Positions 42,639-50,040 of a DNA stretch of 64,000 bases are shown here, in pieces. This DNA comes from CBDCWT01 sp965223305 (GTDB taxonomy: Bacteria; Planctomycetota; Planctomycetia; Pirellulales; Pirellulaceae). The DNA is taken from NCBI GenBank assembly GCA_965223305.1, contig CBDCWT010000032.1, positions 1 to 64,000 on the forward strand, in the 5' to 3' direction. A model generated the notes under the pieces. That model saw only the letters and a program-made list of their open reading frames with translations. It did not search any database and was not told the DNA's origin. Position numbers and translations under genes: made by a program. The first letter of the stretch is position 1. Each line of letters starts with the position of its first letter.

Positions 42639-43112
42639 ATGGCCGTTAAGCCGATCCCCGACGGATTTCACTCTGTGACCCCCTATCTGATCGTCAAAGG
42701 TGCCGCCAACGCCATCGAGTTCTACCAGCGAGTCTTTAATGCCACAGAGCTGATGCGGTTGGTCGCACCAGACGGCAAGGTCGGACACGCGGAGATCCAG
42801 ATTGGCGATTCTCGGATCATGCTGGCCGACGAGCACCCCGAGATGAACCTGCTGGCCCCCCGATCACCGGGAACGTCCGGTGCGAGTATCTGTTTGTATG
42901 TCGAGAACGTCGATGAGGTGGTCAGTCAGGCGATCAGTGCTGGAGCCAAGGTGCAGCGCCCGCTACAGGACCAGTTCTACGGCGATCGGTCCGCGACTCT
43001 GGAAGACCCGTTTGCGCATGTCTGGACAGTCGCCACCCACATCGAGGATGTCTCCCCGGAAGAAATCGACCGCCGAGCGGCTGAGATGATGAAGCAGCAG
43101 CAGCCGGGCTAG
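42639..43112 (+). CDS. VOC-family protein (glyoxalase/bleomycin-resistance fold, PhnB-like)
   Basis: A 157-residue protein with paired beta-alpha-beta-beta-beta modules. MAVKPIPDGFHSVTPYLIVK starts the first module, and NAIEFYQRVFNATELMRLVA, KVGHAEIQIGDSRIMLADEH and FYGDRSATLEDPFAHVWTVA are typical of the PhnB-like group. The ATG at 42639 has AGGAACC just upstream. Members bind a metal or a small electrophile; many have no proven activity. It lies 40 bases behind the quinone oxidoreductase. The C-terminus (SPEEIDRRAAEMMKQQQ) is a short helix common in this subgroup. Confidence 0.85.
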   Translation: MAVKPIPDGFHSVTPYLIVKGAANAIEFYQRVFNATELMRLVAPDGKVGHAEIQIGDSRIMLADEHPEMNLLAPRSPGTSGASICLYVENVDEVVSQAISAGAKVQRPLQDQFYGDRSATLEDPFAHVWTVATHIEDVSPEEIDRRAAEMMKQQQPG

Positions 43113-43133
43113 GCCGTTCCCCGGCTATCCGAT

Positions 43134-43292
43134 TGTAGCCGAACTCGCCAGAGTTTGGCGAATAGCTATCCGACGTAGCCGAACTCGCCAGAGTTTGGCG
43201 AACTGCTGACTTGTCCAGGAGTAGGCCGGAACAAGCGGCGCAATAGACTGTCCATCTGCGTCACCGTTTTCCGCGCCGCGCCGTTCCGGCAC
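43134..43292. repeat. Tandem CGTAGCCGAACTCGCCAGAG units plus a REP-like unit
   Basis: Two copies of GTAGCCGAACTCGCCAGAGT-TTGGCGAA lie 40 bp apart (43134-43162, 43174-43202); each contains the hairpin TCGCCA-GAGTT-TGGCGA. At 43221-43292 a REP-like unit runs from GTAGGCCGGAACAAGCGGCG to CGCCGTTCCGGCACC. At 43334-43353 is GGCTCGGCAGGAGCCTCGCC. The region separates convergent genes. Confidence 0.75.
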
Positions 43293-43378
43293 CCACTTGG
43301 TCACACAGAACACGAACGCAACGAAACTCGTCGGCTCGGCAGGAGCCTCGCCCTCCCGATGCTGCTCACTCGCTGTGA

Positions 43379-44317
43379 CTACGCCGTCAGCTCGTCTCGC
43401 ACGCGTTCGAGCAACGCCTTGGTCTTTTGAATGCCCTCGAAGGAATCCTTGCGGCCCTCGTATTCGACCCCGACGAAGCCTTTGAAGCCGGCGTCCTTGA
43501 CGATCTTGAGGATCCGAAGATAGTCAGTGTTGACTTCGTTCCCATTGTCATCGAAGTCGTGAGACTTGGCACTCACGCCCTTGGCGAACGGCATCAGCTC
43601 ATAGGTTCCCAGGTATCGATCGTATTCGATGACGTCCTCGCCGTTTCTCCCCCGTTGGATGAAGAAGTTTCCGAAGTCGGGCAGCGTACCTACCCGCGGA
43701 TGGTCGACTTTCTCCATGACTCCGCGTAGCCACCGTCCGTGACTGGAAAGACCACCATGGTTCTCCACGATCACGTTAAGATCGTAGGTGTCTGCGATCT
43801 CGCAGAGGCGCCTTAGCCCGTCAACCGCCAGCAGCTGTTGTTCGTAGTAAGGCAGGCTGCGGTCGGAGGCGGCGTTGACGCGAATCGAATGGCAACCCAG
43901 CTCTGCAGCCCATTCCAGCCACTTGATGTGATTGCGCACGGCGGTCACCCGTTTCTTGCCATCCGAGTCGCCCAGATTGCCTTCGCCATCACACATGATC
44001 AGCAGACTTCGGACACCTTCGTCCTCCGCACGTTTTTTCAATTCAGCGAGCGCCCCCGGCTTCCCAACCACGTCCTTGTAGAATTGGTTAACGTACTCGA
44101 CGGCCGCGATCCCACACTCGCGTTTAGTGATCTTGGCGAAGTCCATCGGATCGAGTTTCTCGACACCCCCGCGCCCAAAGAACTGGCGGTTCAATGACCA
44201 TTGGGCCAGCGATATGTCGAAGAATTTTTCTGAGGCCAGCAACGGGCGACTTACGGCCACGCTGGCGGTTGCGGCGGCTGCAGTGCAAAGGAAACCCCGA
44301 CGGTGAATCGTTCTCAT
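43379..44317 (-). CDS. Tat-exported TIM-barrel sugar isomerase/epimerase-like protein
   Basis: A 312-residue protein of the xylose-isomerase-like TIM-barrel family. The start at 44317 gives MRTIHRRGFLCTAAAATASV, a twin-arginine signal. Barrel segments include FDISLAQWSLNRQFFGRGGV, CGIAAVEYVNQFYKDVVG, GCHSIRVNAASDRSLPYYEQ, LNVIVENHGGLSSHGRWLRG (Glu-Asn-His typical of the metal site), TLPDFGNF, GVSAKSHDFDDNG and FKGFVGVEYEG. These place Glu, Asp, His and Glu ligands for a divalent metal. Planctomycetes have many such exported paralogues; the sugar acted on is unknown. No operon partner is evident. Confidence 0.82.
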   Translation of the reverse strand: MRTIHRRGFLCTAAAATASVAVSRPLLASEKFFDISLAQWSLNRQFFGRGGVEKLDPMDFAKITKRECGIAAVEYVNQFYKDVVGKPGALAELKKRAEDEGVRSLLIMCDGEGNLGDSDGKKRVTAVRNHIKWLEWAAELGCHSIRVNAASDRSLPYYEQQLLAVDGLRRLCEIADTYDLNVIVENHGGLSSHGRWLRGVMEKVDHPRVGTLPDFGNFFIQRGRNGEDVIEYDRYLGTYELMPFAKGVSAKSHDFDDNGNEVNTDYLRILKIVKDAGFKGFVGVEYEGRKDSFEGIQKTKALLERVRDELTA

Positions 44318-44578
44318 TTTTCTGGTGAACCTGCTGGAGAGATGGAGAAACTGCGGACTACCGGTAGCCCCGCATGATCCGCCGCTGTGCTGGGGTGCCA
44401 TTCTTCATGAATCATGCGGGTTCCCTAATAGATTACCCGCCGACCTGGCGTTTCGCTACAATTGGAGGCCGGAAAAAGAGACGCAACAAAGAAATACTCG
44501 CCCTGACGGTTTCCACAACCGGGCGGCGTCAGAGCGACATGAAACATCAACGCAACCGGTTCGTACGAGAATAAGACC

Positions 44579-44839
44579 GTGTCTCCCGACGCAGCCCGGC
44601 TCATCGCGAGTCTCATCCAGATTTACTCGTTCATCTTGCTCGCAAGGATCGTCCTCTCCTGGATTCCCAACGTCGAACCGTCCAACCCGATCGTCCAGCT
44701 CCTTTACCAGGTCACCGAGCCCGTCCTCGATCCGGTTCGCCGAGCGATTCCACCGTTGGGGGCAATCGACATCTCTCCAATCGTGGTGTTTATCGGGCTT
44801 CGCATCTTGCAAGGTGCCGTGCTGCGAATGTCGCTTTAG
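44579..44839 (+). CDS. YggT-family membrane protein
   Basis: An 86-residue protein with two membrane helices, LIQIYSFILLARIVLSWIP and IVVFIGLRILQGAVL, around the conserved loop NPIVQLLYQVTEPVLDPVRR and AIPPLGAIDISPI. This is the single YggT repeat. The family is linked to cell-envelope or division-associated functions and osmotic stress; the molecular role is uncertain. Translation starts at a GTG (44579) with only a weak ribosome site. The length is normal for a one-repeat member. It stands alone after the divergent TIM-barrel gene. Confidence 0.85.
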   Translation: MSPDAARLIASLIQIYSFILLARIVLSWIPNVEPSNPIVQLLYQVTEPVLDPVRRAIPPLGAIDISPIVVFIGLRILQGAVLRMSL

Positions 44840-45004
44840 TTTTAGGCTCTCCCAGTCCATCTGCTGATCCGTGAGTTTGCCGGTCACATCACGAAACAGC
44901 CTCCAGACAGCGGCCGCCCCTTGATCTTGTCGATCGTGTTGATCCTGTCTTGTTTGCTGGATTTGTAGGACTAACGAGATGGCCCTTTGTCTTGCCCGTC
45001 CCCA

Positions 45005-46169
45005 TTAGTTGTCCAACAGCTCCAGTTCTCCGAGACACTCGAAACAATGCGCCAACAGTGCTCCGTTGCCAAAAACCGCGTCGACGGGGGACTCCCCGAG
45101 TTTGACCTCCTCCTCGTCCACACGGCCGTCGTCATCCCCACGCCCCTTGTCTTCCGCCGGGGCATCGAATCGGGGCAGCTCTGGATGCTGGGGAGGCGAC
45201 TCAAGTTTGTCCTCGTTCTTGCCATCTTCTGAATCCTGACGCCGTCTGTCTTCCACCCACTGAGGTGGAATGTGTGGGATGTGGAGGATGCCGTCTCGCC
45301 ACGAACTCCGCAGTCTTCCGCCAGCCCCCAAATGATCATCATTGATGATCGTTGCCGTCGTAAGTCTGGTCGACTCGGCAAGGACAGCTCCCTTAACGTC
45401 TCTCAGCGCGATGAAGAACACCTCGTCCCGCTCTACAACGTGGTCACCCCAAATCGAAAAGAACGTCGATTTCACCGAGTCGCCGTCTGTGAAATGCAGC
45501 TGACTGGGATTTGGTTCAGGCCAGTAGTCATTTTTCTCCGTGGCGCTGTTGTTTAGACCGATCTCGGCACTGATCAGGCGAGCGGAAACATCGACAAACC
45601 TGAGAGCTTCCGGATCGCTCATCCATACGTCGACCTGCATCCGTGCCGCCCAGCCGTCATGACCCTCCTCGACACTTGGCGCATTAAGTTTGATTGCAGT
45701 GTCGTCGGTCAGGATCGTCGCCACTTGAGTTGTGGCGTTGGGATGGAAAAGCTCCGCGTTGCGCGCACTCAGGTACCGGAAAGTCACGCGAGAGGCAAGG
45801 TTCTTCTCGAGGTCCTCGTCCTGAATGGTTGGGACGGGGCACCGTTCCTATTGACTGCCCTGGAGGAATCACAAGTACTCCGTAGTTCTCGGGGAGCAAG
45901 AAGTCTTCACCTTGCTGTGCCCCATCACCACCGTTTTCGAGCACGTAGTGAACTACTACTGGCTCCTGGTTGTTGCGTAAGAGCCTGACGTTGAAGGCGA
46001 TGTCGCTGCCTTCCCGTGCATCGTCACCTTCGTGGTAGAAGATCACAATTTCGTTAGGGCCCGCCAGCAACTGTCGCGGCTCGAGAGATTCGAACATGAG
46101 TCTCCGAGGATCTCTTTGATTCGTTCTGTTCGCCGTTCTACTCCGTTGGTTGAAGAATGCCATCTCCAT
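45005..46169 (-). pseudogene. LEPR-XLL surface protein with Calx-beta domains, one frameshift
   Basis: The N-terminal frame starts at 46169 (GGAG upstream) and reads MEMAFFNQRSRTANR, then MFESLEPRQLLAGPNEIVIF, the planctomycete LEPR-XLL motif, and the start of a Calx-beta domain (DAREGSDIAFNVRLLRNNQE, GVLVIPPGQSIGTVP). The second frame continues PTIQDEDLEKNLASRVTFRY and a second Calx-beta domain (APSVEEGHDGWAARMQVDVW), ending in a Pro/Glu/Asp-rich tail. Removing one C from the CCCC run in GTGCCCCGTCC (near 45836) rejoins them into about 387 residues. Each frame is otherwise clean, so a base-call error or a young mutation is likely. The gene lies next to IS701 copy B. Confidence 0.75.
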
Positions 46170-46491
46170 CTCTGTTCTCCGTTTCGGTGAACTCCGAAAG
46201 TTGTTCCACACCCCTTCGTGCCACACTCGGATCGAGCCGCAACACTCGAGGTGTACGTTCTGTAAGTAGAGGGAGGTACAGTAGTTGCGTCGGTGCGCAC
46301 GACTACCGGCCCATCTGGCATTCAGAGGAGACACTCGAAGCAAAAAAGTCGCCAGAAAGAGTGAGGCGAGAAAAGTCCTGCCCTCAATCACTTTTCGGAA
46401 TGGCTGCTAGAAAAGCAATATGCAAGATAGCCGATGCCTGTTTGCCATTACATTGGTCCCGCAGAAACCAAATCGTCACAAAGAGTTGTGG
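46170..46491. other. Intergenic stretch with no recognised feature
   Basis: About 320 bp between the surface-protein gene start and IS701 copy B. It should carry the promoter of the surface-protein gene. No repeats, hairpins or coding signal were recognised. Confidence 0.5.
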
Positions 46492-46495
46492 CTAG

Positions 46496-48023
46496 TTCGA
46501 CTGTTTTAGATTTGCCTTTTGTTTACGTTCAAGGGAGCTAATCGTTTACGTCGTTTCCAGTGGTAGAAGCGAGCTAGTTCGTTCCGCTTCAGCCACTCCT
46601 CGCTTTCCCACAGAACATGGGAGAGCGTACCGCATTCGAATCGTGTGTGAAGGATCGACGCGACTCCTTCTTGGATTTGCTGAACGGTGATTGCCGGTGT
46701 CCATTTTTTTTCCCCGCCGGGCTTCGGTTATTAAGAACCAAGTCGCGATGAGCGAGAGCGTCTGATGGTGATGCCAGCCGGTCCAGTTGCGAACCTCGTA
46801 GTCCGCCAGGCCGGCTTCACTCTTAGCTCGTTGGATACATTCTTCGATTCGATGTTCCGCTTTTGCCACACGGGCGAATTCAGACAATTCCGTTTCAACG
46901 TTCGCATTGGACAGATAGTAGTCGATCTTGACGACAGATTGATTGTCTCGGTCTCTGTAGCGGATCACGACCAATACCTCTTCGTGTCCTTCTTGTCGTC
47001 TGTCGGTACGCCCTACAACGCGACGTTTGACGGCCTCAACAATCAGGGGGCCTTTCGTGCCGTCGCGTACGTCGATCTCCGTCCATTCGTCGTCGTTGAG
47101 CGACGAAGTCCACTCATCAACTCGCCGCCAAGGACGATTGGGATATCTGCCACGGCCGGAGTACGGAGGTGGGTTAACCTGCAGATCACGAATCAAAGTG
47201 TTCGACGCGACAGACAGCAGATATTGTTCTTCCATGTTGTTCAAACGGCGGCGAAACCAGTAGGGACGCCCCATCTCGTCGTCACCGGCAATCCATTGAT
47301 GCGGCAGCTGATCACCATGTGCCTTCAGCATCTCCAAGCACAGCTGATGTCGCGTACGATATCGGGTTCCTTTGGGGATTCCTGCCTTCTTTCGCCGCGC
47401 CGGATCCTTCGTCCAATCCTTGGGAAGATACAATCGTGTATCAACCAATGCATGCTCTTCGCTCGACACGTATCCCATGTAAACGGCCACTTGGCAGCTG
47501 TCGACCTTCCCCAGACGACCACACCACTGACGCGCTACGCCAACCGAATCCTTGCCCGACTTTGGAAATCCGGAAGGGTCGAAAACAATCACACCGTCTT
47601 CTGTGCCCAACTGCTGACCCACTTGGTGGACCAGCTCCTTACGCAGCGGTTCATCATCCCATCCGGAGACACCAATAAACCATTGCAGCGGCATTCGCTC
47701 TTGTTCGAAACGATAGGCAATCGACTCCGTGTTCTTTGAATCCAGATCTGAAAGCAGTCCTTGGACAAACGTCTGAGCATGCTCTACCTGTTCCCTTCTC
47801 ACCAAGTTATCGACGAAGGGGATCATAAACCGCTCCAACCGAGGCATCACTTGCTCAAAGATCTGGGGATCCACCGAGCATTCATTCAACAACTCTTGCT
47901 TGCGTGTCTCGTATGTTGCTTCCATGCAACTGCTCCTTCCGTGCGAACTGGCATAGCCACAAACAACAGAAGGTGCTAATAGAAAACTACTTAAATTGCG
48001 TCAAGAGAAGTACAACAGTCGAA
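46496..48023 (-). mobile_element. IS701-family insertion sequence, copy B (1528 bp)
   Basis: Same length and ends as copy A: TTCGACTGTTTTAGATTTGC on the left and, reversed, TTCGACTGTTGTACTTCT on the right. CTAG lies on both sides (46492-46495 and 48024-48027), a separate target duplication of YTAR form. The flanks 48028-48275 show no gene. Confidence 0.92.
46546..47925 (-). CDS. IS701-family transposase (copy B)
   Basis: An intact 459-residue transposase equal in length to copy A, with the same catalytic blocks VIVFDPSGFPKSGKDSVGVA, WIAGDDEMGRPYWFRRRLNN and HRIEECIQRAKSEAGLADYE. Differences from copy A are scattered (for example PQIFEQVMPRLERFMIPFVD against PRVFEQVIPRLERFMAPFVE), many conservative, so both copies were kept functional for some time after separation or came from different insertions. 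A GGAAGGAG ribosome site precedes the ATG at 47925. Confidence 0.92.
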   Translation of the reverse strand: MEATYETRKQELLNECSVDPQIFEQVMPRLERFMIPFVDNLVRREQVEHAQTFVQGLLSDLDSKNTESIAYRFEQERMPLQWFIGVSGWDDEPLRKELVHQVGQQLGTEDGVIVFDPSGFPKSGKDSVGVARQWCGRLGKVDSCQVAVYMGYVSSEEHALVDTRLYLPKDWTKDPARRKKAGIPKGTRYRTRHQLCLEMLKAHGDQLPHQWIAGDDEMGRPYWFRRRLNNMEEQYLLSVASNTLIRDLQVNPPPYSGRGRYPNRPWRRVDEWTSSLNDDEWTEIDVRDGTKGPLIVEAVKRRVVGRTDRRQEGHEEVLVVIRYRDRDNQSVVKIDYYLSNANVETELSEFARVAKAEHRIEECIQRAKSEAGLADYEVRNWTGWHHHQTLSLIATWFLITEARRGKKMDTGNHRSANPRRSRVDPSHTIRMRYALPCSVGKRGVAEAERTSSLLPLETT

Positions 48024-48275
48024 CTAGACAAGTTTGTTCAAAAGAAAAGGTCTTGCCCAGCAGGCCAATTTGGAATTGCGCCGCAGCGCACGGAAAGAGC
48101 TAACTGAAGGCTAATCTTTCTGTCATTCAAACTGACTCGCAGACCCGGTTGTTGACAGAAAAATTGGGACAGAAAAATCGAGCAGCTGTCGCCACGTTGC
48201 CGGATGGCGTTAGACACCGCCTAAAGCCCGGCAGCCTAGCTGCGCCGCCACCAGAAGGACGCTATCCAGCACACA

Positions 48276-48305
48276 CGCAGATCGCTCATGAATGATTCGG
48301 GCTAG
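48276..48305 (+). mobile_element. Terminal fragment of the 180-bp MITE-like element
   Basis: CGCAGATCGCTCATGAATGA-TTCGGGCTAG equals the right end of copies 2 and 3 with TAATTC changed to TGATTC, which keeps a stop codon in the MKIVARG frame. The rest of the element is absent. The terminal CTA, read on the minus strand, is the TAG stop of the DUF1501 gene. Confidence 0.8.
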
Positions 48306-49747
48306 GCCAGGATTTCATTCACGACGCGGGCCGTTTCCTGGACGCCGGTCAGCCGTTCGTCGAGTCCGCGGTGTCTGACAGTGAAGCGTTGGTGGTCGAT
48401 CCCCAGCAGATGCAGGATCGTGGCATTCAGATCTCGGATGTGCACCGGATCGCGAACGACGTTGTAGCCGAACTCGTCAGTCTCGCCGTGCGTGACTCCG
48501 CCGGCAACACCGCCACCGGCAAACCACATCGTGTAGCACTTAGGATGGTGGTCGCGGCCATAGTCGTTTGAGGTCAGTGTTCCTTGGCTGTAGATCGTGC
48601 GTCCAAACTCGCCACCCCAAATCACCAGTGTATCCTCCAACAAACCACGCCGTCTCAAATCGGTGACCAGAGCCCAGGCCGGCTGGTCCAGCTCCTTGGT
48701 CTGGCGGCGGATGTTTTTGGGCAGCTCGGAATGATGATCCCAACCGCGGTGAAACACCTGTACGAATCGCACTCCGCGCTCCGCCATGCGACGAGCCAGG
48801 AGGCAATTGGCCGCCAACGTGCCGGGCTTCTTGACGTCTTCCCCATAAAGATTGAGTACGTGCTGCGGCTCGCTGGAAATGTCAACCAGTTCCGGAACGG
48901 ACGCTTGCATGCGAAATGCCATTTCATACTGCGCGATGCGTGCCTGTGTTTCAGGATCGCCTACTTCTTCAAGAACCCGCCGATTCATCGTCTGTAGTCG
49001 ATCCAACATCAAGCGGCGTGTGTGTGAGTCGACACCGCTGGGGTTCGAGAGATACAGAACCGGATCGCCCTGGGCGCGAAAGGCAACCCCAGCATGCTTG
49101 GAGGGTAGAAAGCCACTGCCCCAGAGTCTGGAATACAGTGCTTGCCCACGCGGTGCGCAATTCAAAATCACGAATTCTGGCAGGTTGCGATTCAGCGACC
49201 CGAGCCCGTAGCTGAGCCACGCGCCCAGACTGGGCCGGCCTGGGATCTGGTTGCCTGTTTGGATGTACGTGATTGCTGGATCGTGGTTGATCGCCTCCGT
49301 CCACATCGTATGGACGAAAGCCAGCTCGTCCGCCATCGAGCCAACGTGGGGAAGCAGTTCACTAATGTACTTCCCGGATTGGCCATGCTGCGAAAACCGA
49401 AACATGCTTGGTGCAATGGGAAAACGTGGTTGCGAAGCAGTCATGGTTGTCAGCCGTTGACCTTGACGAACCGACTCGGGTAGATCTTTGTCGAACCAGC
49501 CGCGCATCTCAGGCTTGTAGTCGAACATGTCGAGTTGAGATGGGGCCCCGGCGGCGAAGAGCCAGATGACCCGCTTGGCACGCGCCGGGAAATGGCCGAA
49601 GCCCAGCGCGCCTCCCTCCTCCGTGCCCGCTGCCTCGCGCCGCAGCAGGGTGCCCAGCGCCAACGCACCGAGCCCTGTAGCGCTCCTTCCGAAAAACCGC
49701 CGGCGCGTCTCCAGAGTAATCCAGCGGTCGATTGGATGTGTCTTCAC
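48302..49747 (-). CDS. DUF1501 protein, Tat-exported
   Basis: A 481-residue protein with a twin-arginine signal at the N-terminus (TRRRFFGRSATGLGALALGT). DUF1501 blocks are ARAKRVIWLFAAGAPSQLDM with FDYKPEM, ELLPHVGSMADELAFVHTMW, GRPSLGAWLSYGLGSLNRNL, RMAERGVRFVQVFHRGWDHH, TLVIWGGEFGRTIYSQGT and GRDHHPKCYTMWFAGGGVAG. The fold is of the alkaline-phosphatase/sulfatase type, but the biochemical function of the family is unknown. DUF1501 genes almost always accompany DUF1549/DUF1553 genes, as here: the partner is 294 bp upstream, separated by a composite repeat. The stop codon comes from a MITE fragment. Confidence 0.88.
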   Translation of the reverse strand: MKTHPIDRWITLETRRRFFGRSATGLGALALGTLLRREAAGTEEGGALGFGHFPARAKRVIWLFAAGAPSQLDMFDYKPEMRGWFDKDLPESVRQGQRLTTMTASQPRFPIAPSMFRFSQHGQSGKYISELLPHVGSMADELAFVHTMWTEAINHDPAITYIQTGNQIPGRPSLGAWLSYGLGSLNRNLPEFVILNCAPRGQALYSRLWGSGFLPSKHAGVAFRAQGDPVLYLSNPSGVDSHTRRLMLDRLQTMNRRVLEEVGDPETQARIAQYEMAFRMQASVPELVDISSEPQHVLNLYGEDVKKPGTLAANCLLARRMAERGVRFVQVFHRGWDHHSELPKNIRRQTKELDQPAWALVTDLRRRGLLEDTLVIWGGEFGRTIYSQGTLTSNDYGRDHHPKCYTMWFAGGGVAGGVTHGETDEFGYNVVRDPVHIRDLNATILHLLGIDHQRFTVRHRGLDERLTGVQETARVVNEILA

Positions 49748-49804
49748 GACTCCCCTCCTGTGTGAGCTAGGCTTTGTCGTCGTGTGCAGCTTTATTAGGT
49801 TATT

Positions 49805-49970
49805 GCGTGATTTCGTCTTTCTTCACTCTCCCCTCGGGGAGAGTCGGCCCGAAGGGCCGGAGAGGGGGGCCCTCCCCGGACGCTACGTGCCGGTTTCGCC
49901 GGGAAACCGTGGGCTAACGCCCAGCGGCTGATTTGGAACGTAGCCGAACTCGCCAGAGTTTGGCGGACTG
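49805..49970. repeat. Composite intergenic repeat (copy B, inverted)
   Basis: The modules of 25047-25240 recur here in reverse: CTCTCCCCTCGGGGAGAG, GGCCCGAAGGGCC, CCCCGGACGCTACG, GGGAACCGTGGGCTAACGCC-type sequence (here GGAAACCGTGGGCTAACGCC), and CGTAGCCGAACTCGCCAGAG. It lies inside what is normally a tight DUF1553-DUF1501 operon. Confidence 0.8.
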
Positions 49971-50040
49971 CAAAGCCCAGTTCGAGCTAGATTTCCTGTC
50001 GAACTCGTGTCGCGACCTTGCCGATCTTGTCCCACTCAGC

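Noticed and set aside
43134..43202. Tandem repeats as a CRISPR array
   Set aside because: Only two units, 40 bp apart, with dispersed single copies elsewhere and no cas genes; it is a hairpin intergenic repeat.
46765..47739. 324-codon open frame antisense to IS701 transposase B
   Set aside because: Same reason as for copy A.
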